Below are positions 21,776 to 30,412 of a stretch of 64,000 bases of DNA, piece after piece; the first letter of the stretch is position 1, and every line of letters begins with the position of its first letter. The notes under the pieces are model-generated. The model was given only the letters and a program-made list of their open reading frames with translations, had not been told where the DNA came from and searched no databases. Origin of the DNA: JAAYYM01 sp035271065 (lineage in GTDB: Bacteria; Bacillota; Clostridia; Lachnospirales; Lachnospiraceae). Location: positions 15,850 through 79,849 of the forward strand of contig DATESB010000132.1 of NCBI GenBank assembly GCA_035271065.1, in the 5' to 3' direction. The position numbers and the translations under genes are program-made.

Positions 21776-24694
21776 TTAAAATAAATTTTCTATTTGGTCA
21801 AATAATGCCTTTTGTTCCTCAACTTTTTCTTCACCGCCAAGTACACAGAACAAATTCTGTTTCAGAACTGCCTCTACATAACGCGCCATATCTCGGATAT
21901 TTTCTTCGCCTGCATGCAAGACTTCGTCTCTTTCACGCTGTATATCCTCATAAGTTTCATGTGTCAGATAAGCAATCAATGAACGAGCTCCCTTTGCTGA
22001 CGGATTCAACGGAATATCCATATCGCTGATTGCTCCGATGATATATTTGGTCATTTCACGCTCATCGGCATTAAAATTCTTCAGATAATCAACCGCTTTA
22101 TGATATACCTCTATTGTCTTTTCTAAATTAGGATCTCTGTAGGATACCATATAGGAATCCCCCACCTTTGAAAAAGAACTCATACATCCGTAGGCTCCAC
22201 CCTTCACACGCACATGATTCCATAGATAGTCATATCCAAGGATGACCTTCATCACTTTCAATACACCCGTATATGAGAGCCCTGCCTGCTTATAGTTGCC
22301 GGCAACTGCTACATATTGTACCTTGGAAGCCGTCTTAAAACCTTCGTTTTTCTTTTGCGGTACAATCTTGAAGCCATCTGTATCCGGAATATCCGTATAA
22401 AGCTTATTCCGAAACGTTTCTATTTCTCCCGGAAGCAATGAATATCCTTTTTCATCTGCAGTATAGTCTACCAACATACCGTCTGCACGGAAAATGATAT
22501 GCATCAGTTTCTTCAACTTTGCAATCATATCATCCTTTTCTTCTTCAAAGTTTGACTCAATTTTGTCAATCAGTCGATAAAAGGTAAGCCCGCCAATCAT
22601 ATCTGAGACACCTGCTGTCTCGGAGCAATAGGACAACGCCCTAAGAGCTGCTGTTGAATGTCCTGAAGAACTCATACTCATTTGCAATCTTGATTTCAGC
22701 ATGGCAATAATCTCATACAGCCTCTTATCGTCATCAAAATTCGAGGCAAACAAAATTTCATCAATCATTTCAAATACAAAATGCAGTTTTTCGTACAATA
22801 CTTTTGCACGTATTTCAAACTTTACAACAAATCGGTTTTGCACCTTGGCATCTGCATAGGAAGTCACTCCGGTATAGATGCCACCCGAATTCATATTGAT
22901 TTCATTAAATAAGTCGCCGTACGAATAATGTTCAGTACTGACAAAACCAAGTACATTTTTCAGAATTCCCAGATACGGCACAAGTTCATTCGGAACCTGT
23001 TCAATATTGAATAAAATGTTCAGATATCCGATACCATTGGTAAAGAAATTATGATGTAGCACTGTCGTATCCGCAATCGTCTCAATCTCTGTCTTAAACG
23101 GTTCAGCTTCTTTCTTAATATCCTCACGCTGTAACAATGGAATGGATTCCAATTCCTCCTTTGTGCTGGGTTCCTCCTGATAAGCAATAAGCGCTTCCGT
23201 CTTTTGAACCATTTCTTCGATTTGTTCATTGCTCAATGTCTCTTTGAATGAACTGAGACGTGCTGCTTCCTTTGCATCCAATTCAGCAGTTAATCCCCTC
23301 TTCGGCTCCACAATCACAATAGCCGCATGCGTATTATCCAATAAATACTTCTGTATCAACTGTTCAAAATATCCCTCATCCACCTTGCTCTTAATGAAAG
23401 CAAATGTATCATTGGCTTCAATATGCATAAATGGTCTCTTCTCATCATACAGCCAACTGTCATATGCCTGCAATCCATACGTCAGCCCTTTCGGATAAGA
23501 GCCAAAATCTGCTTCTCTGTATTTGAATTCATAGAAATTAATTCCCGCAAGCAGTGCTTTCCTATCCATTCCGTTCTTCACAATACCGGAAAGGACCTCA
23601 CGGATTGTATTCATGAATTCATCCAAGTCAGACTTGTTGGCATTTTTGGCAATCACTGAAAAATAAGGCTGCAGCACTCCATTTTCATAAGTACTCATAA
23701 TATCCTTACCAATCTTCTTGTCCAAAAGTGCCTGTTTCAGCGGTGCACCCGGCGCCAACAACAATGCATACTCAATAATCTGAAATGCCAGATATAATTC
23801 TTTATTCAAACTTGTATCAATGACCAGATTGTAGGATAAATAGGTATTATCCTCCAGCGGTTCTTCATTGGTAATCGAATATTTTTTGGTCTTTGTTACA
23901 ACTTCGGAAAAACCTTTCTGCATGTCTATTGAAGAGTCAATCAGCAATGCATCGAACTTACTGAGGTATTCCTGATCAAGCCACGTAAGCTTCTCTTCCA
24001 TATCCATATCACCATATAGATATATATAACTGTTGGACGGATGATAATATCTCCTGTGGAAGTCCAGAAATTGCTCATAAGAAAGCGTCGGGATATCAGC
24101 CGGATCACCACCCGATTCATAAGAATAAGCCGTATCCGGAAACAGCGTATTAAACACTTCCCTGTCTAACATATCATCAGGCGAGGAAAAAGCCCCCTTC
24201 ATTTCATTATAGACAACACCGTTAATGGTAATCGGCGCATCTTTATCTTCCAATTCATAATGCCAGCCTTCCTGTCTGAATATCTCCTCTCGCTCATAGA
24301 TATTCGGATAGAATACAGCATCTAAATAAACATGCATTAAATTCTGAAAATCCTTGTCATTACAACTTGCCACCGGATATACTGTCTTATCCGGATAAGT
24401 CATGGCATTCAAAAATGTATTCAAAGAACCCTTCACCAGTTCCACAAACGGATCTTTTGCCGGAAAATGTTTGGAACCGCACAATACGGAATGCTCCAGT
24501 ATATGCGGTAATCCCGTACTGTCGGCAGGCGGTGTGCGAAACCCGATGGAAAAGACTTTATTGTTGTCATCATTTGAAAGAAGCAGGATACGTGCTCCCG
24601 TCTTCCTGTGGCGTAATAAAAAGCCATCTGACGTCAGATCCGATACCCTGCGTTCCTCTATCACTTCGTATTCTTTCATATTAGTAATGCTCAT
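21776..24694 (-). CDS. M16C insulinase-family peptidase (presequence-protease-like)
   Basis: A 972-residue single-chain zinc peptidase like PreP/Cym1 and related bacterial enzymes, which degrade short unfolded peptides. The inverted zinc motif HILEH is at residues 64-68 (GLPHILEHSVLCGS), the distal Glu lies in NGVVYNEMKGAFSSPDD, and the second, catalytically inactive half carries KGGAYGCMSSF and YRDPNLEKTIEVY, giving the clam-shell fold. A coiled linker joins the halves near 470-500. No signal peptide, so cytosolic. ATG at 24694 follows AGGGGGA. It is 11 bases downstream of the rhomboid-like gene and probably co-transcribed. Confidence 0.93.
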   Translation of the reverse strand: MSITNMKEYEVIEERRVSDLTSDGFLLRHRKTGARILLLSNDDNNKVFSIGFRTPPADSTGLPHILEHSVLCGSKHFPAKDPFVELVKGSLNTFLNAMTYPDKTVYPVASCNDKDFQNLMHVYLDAVFYPNIYEREEIFRQEGWHYELEDKDAPITINGVVYNEMKGAFSSPDDMLDREVFNTLFPDTAYSYESGGDPADIPTLSYEQFLDFHRRYYHPSNSYIYLYGDMDMEEKLTWLDQEYLSKFDALLIDSSIDMQKGFSEVVTKTKKYSITNEEPLEDNTYLSYNLVIDTSLNKELYLAFQIIEYALLLAPGAPLKQALLDKKIGKDIMSTYENGVLQPYFSVIAKNANKSDLDEFMNTIREVLSGIVKNGMDRKALLAGINFYEFKYREADFGSYPKGLTYGLQAYDSWLYDEKRPFMHIEANDTFAFIKSKVDEGYFEQLIQKYLLDNTHAAIVIVEPKRGLTAELDAKEAARLSSFKETLSNEQIEEMVQKTEALIAYQEEPSTKEELESIPLLQREDIKKEAEPFKTEIETIADTTVLHHNFFTNGIGYLNILFNIEQVPNELVPYLGILKNVLGFVSTEHYSYGDLFNEINMNSGGIYTGVTSYADAKVQNRFVVKFEIRAKVLYEKLHFVFEMIDEILFASNFDDDKRLYEIIAMLKSRLQMSMSSSGHSTAALRALSYCSETAGVSDMIGGLTFYRLIDKIESNFEEEKDDMIAKLKKLMHIIFRADGMLVDYTADEKGYSLLPGEIETFRNKLYTDIPDTDGFKIVPQKKNEGFKTASKVQYVAVAGNYKQAGLSYTGVLKVMKVILGYDYLWNHVRVKGGAYGCMSSFSKVGDSYMVSYRDPNLEKTIEVYHKAVDYLKNFNADEREMTKYIIGAISDMDIPLNPSAKGARSLIAYLTHETYEDIQRERDEVLHAGEENIRDMARYVEAVLKQNLFCVLGGEEKVEEQKALFDQIENLF

Positions 24695-24705
24695 AATGTC
24701 CCCCT

Positions 24706-25569
24706 CTAAGAATTTTTGATATGTTCATGCGTAAATAAATGTTCCTGGCAGTATTCATAATTACCGTCACACTTGGTACAGAATCGGAATTCCAATGCAC
24801 CTTCATCCTCTTCTGTTCTGCCACAGATTGCACATTTGTGCTTTGTAATCCCTGTTGCCTTTCGTACTTCAGTGCGATACACCTGCTTTCTGTGTATCTC
24901 CTTTGGTGTAATCCGCTTCATATTTCGTGTTGATAAGAAAAACAGAATAAAGTTCAAAAGTGATGCTGCTATGGCAACCTTAACCTCTAACCCACCTTTA
25001 AAGAAACTGTATAATAAAGTTGCTGCATATAAATATGCCATCCACTTAATCTTAATCGGAATAATAAAGTAAAGCATGACCCGCATCTCCGGATAATTTG
25101 CCGCAAATGCCAGAAAAATTGACATATTGACGTAATAAGTAGTGAATATAATACTAATAATCTGACCGTAAGCCGCTGCATCCACTGAACTGAGATCGAA
25201 ACCTGTTCTGAACAGCAACAATAAAATAGCACCAATCACCGAAAAGATAACACCTGAAAAGATATAAACATTATAACGGAATGCGCCCCATGTCCGTTCT
25301 AGGTTTGTTCCGATAGAATAATAAAACATCAACATGATAACAAGAAATAGTATATTATATCCACTTGGCGGAACAATCATCCAAGTAATGATACGCCATA
25401 CCTGACCGTGTAATATTTTATACGGGTCCAAATTAATCCACAAGACGAAAGCCGGTGCAATCATCATCAGAACATACCCAAGTGCATAACCGCCCACTAT
25501 ATATAGAGACAAATTGTTTATGGCATATCTGCCAAATTTTCTCTCCGCCTTATTTAACCATTTTTCCAT
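24706..25569 (-). CDS. Rhomboid-like membrane pseudoprotease with C-terminal zinc ribbon
   Basis: About 287 residues with six hydrophobic segments. The N-terminal loop GQVWRIITWMIVPPS matches the WR loop of rhomboid/derlin proteins, but the GxSG serine motif is missing (AAYGQIISIIF lies in its place) and the sixth helix has Asn, not His (AIAASLLNFILFF). It is thus unlikely to be a protease. The cytosolic tail carries CAICGRTEEDEG and FRFCTKCDGNYEYCQEH, a treble-clef/zinc-ribbon-like set of Cys and His. ATG at 25569 with GAGG 8 bases upstream is preferred over GTG 25578. Co-directional with the M16C peptidase. Confidence 0.78.
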   Translation of the reverse strand: MEKWLNKAERKFGRYAINNLSLYIVGGYALGYVLMMIAPAFVLWINLDPYKILHGQVWRIITWMIVPPSGYNILFLVIMLMFYYSIGTNLERTWGAFRYNVYIFSGVIFSVIGAILLLLFRTGFDLSSVDAAAYGQIISIIFTTYYVNMSIFLAFAANYPEMRVMLYFIIPIKIKWMAYLYAATLLYSFFKGGLEVKVAIAASLLNFILFFLSTRNMKRITPKEIHRKQVYRTEVRKATGITKHKCAICGRTEEDEGALEFRFCTKCDGNYEYCQEHLFTHEHIKNS

Positions 25570-25708
25570 ACAATACACCTCAACTTCTTTTTAATAACAC
25601 TATATTTGATTTTATCATTGCCGGTATTAAAAGTAAACCGGACTTCCAAAAATTTATGATTATAATAGATTATTTTTATAATTCCAGCCATTATCCAAGA
25701 ACTTGAGA

Positions 25709-25737
25709 TTGCACTTTCAAAAACCTTGTCGTATAAT
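25709..25737 (+). promoter_or_regulatory. Promoter of the activase-like gene
   Basis: TTGCAC (25709-25714) and TATAAT (25732-25737) with a 17-base spacer, about 35 bases before the start codon. Confidence 0.78.
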
Positions 25738-25771
25738 GTAATTTGATTTTGGAAATAGGAAGGAAATCTGC

Positions 25772-28700
25772 ATGGCATTACACAAACTTGGAATCGATAT
25801 TGGTTCCACCACTGTTAAAATAGCAATTCTTGACGAGCAAAACACTTTGCTCTTTTTCGATTATGAAAGACATTTTGCCAATATCCGCGAGACATTGGCT
25901 TCTTTGCTTGAAAAAGCATATAAAGAATTAGGCGAACTTGAGTTATCTCCGATGATTACCGGTTCCGGCGGTCTGACGCTTGCCAACCACTTAAATGTTC
26001 CATTTGTACAGGAAGTCATCGCAGTATCCACAGCACTTTCTGACTATGCACCACAGACTGATGTAGCAATTGAACTTGGTGGCGAGGATGCCAAGATCAT
26101 TTACTTTGAAGGTGGCAATGTCGAACAGAGAATGAACGGTATCTGTGCCGGTGGTACAGGTTCTTTTATCGACCAGATGGCTTCACTTCTGCAGACAGAT
26201 GCAACCGGATTAAATGAATATGCCAAAGGTTATCAATCTTTATATACCATTGCTGCAAGATGTGGTGTTTTTGCCAAATCTGATATCCAGCCTCTCATTA
26301 ATGAGGGTGCCACCAAAGAAGATTTATCAGCTTCTATCTTTCAGGCAGTTGTCAACCAGACCATCAGTGGACTTGCTTGTGGTAAGCCAATTCGCGGGCA
26401 TGTTGCATTTTTGGGTGGTCCGCTTCATTTCTTATCAGAATTAAAGGAAGCCTTCATCCGTACCTTAAAGTTGGATGATGAACATATTATTGCACCTGAG
26501 CAGTCACATTTATTCGCTGCTATTGGTTCAGCTCTGAATTATCATCCTGATACCATAACCTCTCTATCCAATATGGTAGAACGTCTATCCGGTGATATCA
26601 AAATGGAATTTGAGGTAGAGCGTATGGAACCGCTCTTTGCCACAAAGAAAGATTATACCGAATTTGAAAATCGTCATAATACACACTGTGTTGTTACAGC
26701 CGAGTTAAAAGATTATGAAGGAAATTGTTTTTTGGGAATTGATGCCGGCTCCACAACAACTAAGGTTGCGTTGGTTGCTGAAAACGGCGCTCTGCTCTAT
26801 TCATTTTACAGTAATAATAACGGTAGCCCGCTTGCAACTACCATACGTTCTATTAAGGAAATCTATCACCTGCTTCCTCCAAGTGCATCAATTGTACACT
26901 CCTGCTCCACCGGTTATGGTGAGGCATTGATTAAGGCGGCTCTTATGCTAGACGAGGGCGAAGTTGAGACTGTGGCACATTATTATGCTGCTGCTTTCTT
27001 TGAGCCTGAAGTTGATTGTATCTTGGATATCGGCGGTCAGGATATGAAATGTATCAAAATTAAAAACCACACCGTTGACAGCGTGCAGTTAAATGAAGCA
27101 TGTTCTTCCGGTTGCGGTTCTTTTATTGAAACGTTTGCAAAATCATTGAACTATAGTGTACAGGACTTTTCAAAGGCAGCACTATTTGCAAAGCATCCGA
27201 TTGATTTAGGTACACGTTGTACCGTATTTATGAATTCCAAAGTAAAACAAGCACAGAAAGAAGGTGCCGGTGTGGATGATATTTCTGCCGGTCTTGCTTA
27301 TTCTGTCATTAAAAATGCTTTATTTAAAGTCATCAAAGTATCCGATGCAGCTGAACTCGGGCAAAAAATTGTTGTACAAGGTGGTACTTTCTATAACGAT
27401 GCCGTTCTCAGAAGTTTTGAAAAAATTGCAAACTGCGAAGCCATTCGTCCCGACATTGCAGGTATTATGGGAGCGTTCGGTGCTGCTTTGATTGCCCGTG
27501 AGCGCCATAGTGCCGATTACGAAAGCACAATGCTGTCCATTGATAAAATCAATGCATTGGAATTCACAACCAGCATGGCAAAATGTAAGGGTTGTACCAA
27601 CAACTGCCGTCTGACCATTAATAAATTTACAGGTGGACGCCAATACATCTCCGGCAATCGTTGTGAACGCGGTATCGGTAAAACTAAAAATGAACATAAC
27701 ATACCGAATTTATTTGAATATAAAGAGCAACGCATTTTCTCCTATGAAGCACTCCCTGCTGATGAAGCAAAGCGTGGCAAAGTAGGTATTCCGCGTGTTC
27801 TGAACATGTACGAAAACTATCCGTTTTGGTTTACGTTCTTTACCAAACTGGGTTATCAGGTTGTTCTCTCTCCAAGTTCAACCCATAAAATCTACGAACT
27901 CGGCATCGAATCTATTCCGAGTGAATCAGAGTGCTATCCTGCCAAGTTGGTACACGGGCATATCATGTGGTTAATCAAACAAAATGTACCGTTTATCTTC
28001 TATCCTTCATTATTTTATGAAAGAAACGAGATGCCGGATTCCAACAACCATTATAATTGTCCAATTGTAACTTCTTATCCGGAAAACATTAAAAATAATG
28101 TAGATGAAATACAACGCGGTGACGTTAAATTTGTTAATCCGTTTATGTCTTTCAAAGATGTTGACATTGTCATTGAACGCTTGATTGAAGCTTTTCCTGA
28201 TATTGCGTCTTTCGAAATTGCCGAGGCAGCACGCCTTGGCTGGGCTGAGCAAGAAGCTGCACACAAAGATGTACAGAAAAAAGGCGAAGAAGTCATTGCT
28301 TATCTGAAAGAAACCGGAAAACGCGGCATTGTTCTTGCAGGCAGACCTTACCACATTGATCCCGAAATTCATCATGGTATTCCGGAATTGATTAATTCCT
28401 ATGATATTGCCGTACTGACAGAAGACTCCATCTCACATCTGGCACCTGTTGAGCGTCCTTTACGTGTTTCAGACCAGTGGATGTATCATTCCAGATTATA
28501 TGCAGCAGCTAATTATGTCAAAACACAAGAAAACCTTGAACTGGTACAGCTCAATTCCTTTGGCTGTGGACTTGACGCCGTAACGACCGATCAGGTAAGT
28601 GATATTCTGACCGACTCAGGCAAGATTTACACCTGCTTAAAAATTGACGAAGTCAATAACCTCGGTGCTGCACGTATCCGTATTCGTTCTCTGATTTCCG

Positions 28701-30031
28701 CAATTCGTGTGCGTGAATTAAAATGTCAGGCAGAAGGTACTATGGCACCTAAGCGGGAAATTAAATCTTCTGCATATCACCGCACTGTATTTACGGCTGA
28801 AATGCGTGAAAAATATACAATACTCTGCCCTCAGATGTCACCCATCCACTTTGATGTCATGCAGGCAGCATTTGTTGCAAGTGGCTATAATTTCGTACTT
28901 CTGCAAAATACCACCCGCGATGCAGTTAATGTGGGACTAAAATATGTTAATAACGATGCATGCTTCCCTTCTCTTCTTGTAGTCGGACAGATTATGGAAG
29001 CCATTTTGTCCGGTGAATATGATTTGAACAAAACAGCTGTCATGATGTCACAAACCGGCGGTGGTTGTCGTGCAACCAACTATATTGCATTTATTAGACG
29101 TGCCTTCGAGAAGGCAGGCTGCCCACAGATTCCTGTTATCTCGTTGAGTTTTTCCGGTATTGAAAAAAATCCCGGCTTTGTGATTGATGCTAATCTGCTG
29201 TTACGCGCAATTTCTTCCGTGGTATTTGGTGATATCTTTATGCGTTGCCTGTATCGTATGCGTCCGTATGAAGCTGTTCCCGGTTCTGCCAATGCATTAC
29301 ATAAAAAATGGGAAGCAAAATGCCGTGACTTTGTCAGCAGTAAACACTTTAATCTGCTCACCTATGCAAAGATGTGCAAGCAGATCGTAAAAGAATTTGA
29401 TGAACTTCCGATTACAGATATTCAAAAGCCACGTGTTGGTGTTGTCGGTGAAATTTTGGTTAAGTTCTCACCAACTGCCAATAACTATCTTGTTGAGTTA
29501 TTGGAGTCAGAAGGTGCTGAAGCAGTTGTTCCCGATTTGCTGGATTTCCTATTATACTGCTTCTATAACCAACTCTATAAAGCCGACAAATTAGGAACAA
29601 GCAAAAAAGATGCTCGCAATGCCCGCATCTTCATCTGGGCTTTGGAAACATTCAGAGGCAGCGCTAAAAAGGCATTAAATAGGAGCAAACATTTCCACGC
29701 TCCTGCTCCTATCTTCCAACTTGCTGAATATGCTTCCGACATTGTATCCCTCGGTAATCAGACCGGTGAGGGTTGGTTCCTTACAGGTGAGATGTTAGAA
29801 CTCATCCACTCCGGTGTCAATAATATTGTGTGTACGCAACCCTTTGCATGTCTGCCTAACCACGTTGTCGGAAAAGGTGTCATCAAAGAACTCCGCCACA
29901 GATATCCACTTTCCAATGTTGTGGCAATTGATTATGACCCCGGTGCAAGCGAAGTAAACCAATTAAATCGTATCAAACTGATGCTCTCAACAGCACATAA
30001 GAATATGAAAAAAACGGCGGATACACATTAA
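25772..30031 (+). CDS. 2-hydroxyacyl-CoA dehydratase activase-like protein (two activase domains, DUF2229, HgdB-like domain)
   Basis: A 1419-residue cytosolic protein. Residues 1-290 and 318-575 are two BadF/HgdC-type ASKHA ATPase domains (LGIDIGSTTVKIAIL; FLGIDAGSTTTKVAL). Both keep the Cys pairs that in HgdC hold a [4Fe-4S] cluster at the dimer interface: C125/C164 and C444/C483. A CKGCTNNC motif follows at 605-612, then a DUF2229 region (about 650-870) and an HgdB-like C-terminal domain (from about 1010, YTILCPQMSPIHFDV). Small activases drive radical dehydratases by ATP-coupled electron transfer; for these large fusions the substrate is unknown. GGAAGG lies before the ATG. One of only two plus-strand genes here. 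Confidence 0.9.
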   Translation: MALHKLGIDIGSTTVKIAILDEQNTLLFFDYERHFANIRETLASLLEKAYKELGELELSPMITGSGGLTLANHLNVPFVQEVIAVSTALSDYAPQTDVAIELGGEDAKIIYFEGGNVEQRMNGICAGGTGSFIDQMASLLQTDATGLNEYAKGYQSLYTIAARCGVFAKSDIQPLINEGATKEDLSASIFQAVVNQTISGLACGKPIRGHVAFLGGPLHFLSELKEAFIRTLKLDDEHIIAPEQSHLFAAIGSALNYHPDTITSLSNMVERLSGDIKMEFEVERMEPLFATKKDYTEFENRHNTHCVVTAELKDYEGNCFLGIDAGSTTTKVALVAENGALLYSFYSNNNGSPLATTIRSIKEIYHLLPPSASIVHSCSTGYGEALIKAALMLDEGEVETVAHYYAAAFFEPEVDCILDIGGQDMKCIKIKNHTVDSVQLNEACSSGCGSFIETFAKSLNYSVQDFSKAALFAKHPIDLGTRCTVFMNSKVKQAQKEGAGVDDISAGLAYSVIKNALFKVIKVSDAAELGQKIVVQGGTFYNDAVLRSFEKIANCEAIRPDIAGIMGAFGAALIARERHSADYESTMLSIDKINALEFTTSMAKCKGCTNNCRLTINKFTGGRQYISGNRCERGIGKTKNEHNIPNLFEYKEQRIFSYEALPADEAKRGKVGIPRVLNMYENYPFWFTFFTKLGYQVVLSPSSTHKIYELGIESIPSESECYPAKLVHGHIMWLIKQNVPFIFYPSLFYERNEMPDSNNHYNCPIVTSYPENIKNNVDEIQRGDVKFVNPFMSFKDVDIVIERLIEAFPDIASFEIAEAARLGWAEQEAAHKDVQKKGEEVIAYLKETGKRGIVLAGRPYHIDPEIHHGIPELINSYDIAVLTEDSISHLAPVERPLRVSDQWMYHSRLYAAANYVKTQENLELVQLNSFGCGLDAVTTDQVSDILTDSGKIYTCLKIDEVNNLGAARIRIRSLISAIRVRELKCQAEGTMAPKREIKSSAYHRTVFTAEMREKYTILCPQMSPIHFDVMQAAFVASGYNFVLLQNTTRDAVNVGLKYVNNDACFPSLLVVGQIMEAILSGEYDLNKTAVMMSQTGGGCRATNYIAFIRRAFEKAGCPQIPVISLSFSGIEKNPGFVIDANLLLRAISSVVFGDIFMRCLYRMRPYEAVPGSANALHKKWEAKCRDFVSSKHFNLLTYAKMCKQIVKEFDELPITDIQKPRVGVVGEILVKFSPTANNYLVELLESEGAEAVVPDLLDFLLYCFYNQLYKADKLGTSKKDARNARIFIWALETFRGSAKKALNRSKHFHAPAPIFQLAEYASDIVSLGNQTGEGWFLTGEMLELIHSGVNNIVCTQPFACLPNHVVGKGVIKELRHRYPLSNVVAIDYDPGASEVNQLNRIKLMLSTAHKNMKKTADTH

Positions 30032-30043
30032 TGTATTCGCCGT
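30014..30043. terminator. Bidirectional terminator between converging genes
   Basis: ACGGCGGATACA (30014-30025) pairs with TGTATTCGCCGT (30032-30043) over 12 bp with one G-U; plus-strand tail TTTTTTTC, and a complementary A-run serves the minus strand. It contains the stop codon of the activase-like gene. Confidence 0.85.
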
Positions 30044-30061
30044 TTTTTTCATATCTGTACT

Positions 30062-30412
30062 TTACTCTTTAATAGCTGCACTCACTTCCATATAACGTGC
30101 TGTAACTAGCGTCATCATTGCCTCATAATCTGCATCTTCTTTATGACGAAGTGCCTCTACCAACGGAATTAACGCATCATAGACACTCTTAATTGCCAGA
30201 TTGCCGGTTACACCCTTCAGTGTATGTCCCGCAGAAAAAGCCTCTTCATAATCTTTCTTTTCTAATGCTTCTTTGAGTTTTTCATAATTTGGATCCTCAA
30301 GAAATTTCCCCAAAAAGCGCTCAAACATCTCTTCATTTCCGGAAAAGCGGTAAATCGCTTCATCACAAGCAATTCCTACCTTCTCTAACAATACTTTCTT
30401 CTCTTGTGTCAT
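30062..30412 (-). CDS. Stand-alone Hpt (histidine phosphotransfer) protein
   Basis: A 116-residue all-helical protein with the Hpt signature AFSAGHTLKGVTGNLA, phospho-acceptor His at residue 63, preceded by RFLGKFLEDPNYEKLKEAL. It would carry a phosphoryl group between a histidine-kinase receiver and a response regulator. Its ATG overlaps the stop of the upstream receiver/Hpt gene as ATGA, so the two are translated together. No histidine kinase is encoded nearby. Confidence 0.9.
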   Translation of the reverse strand: MTQEKKVLLEKVGIACDEAIYRFSGNEEMFERFLGKFLEDPNYEKLKEALEKKDYEEAFSAGHTLKGVTGNLAIKSVYDALIPLVEALRHKEDADYEAMMTLVTARYMEVSAAIKE

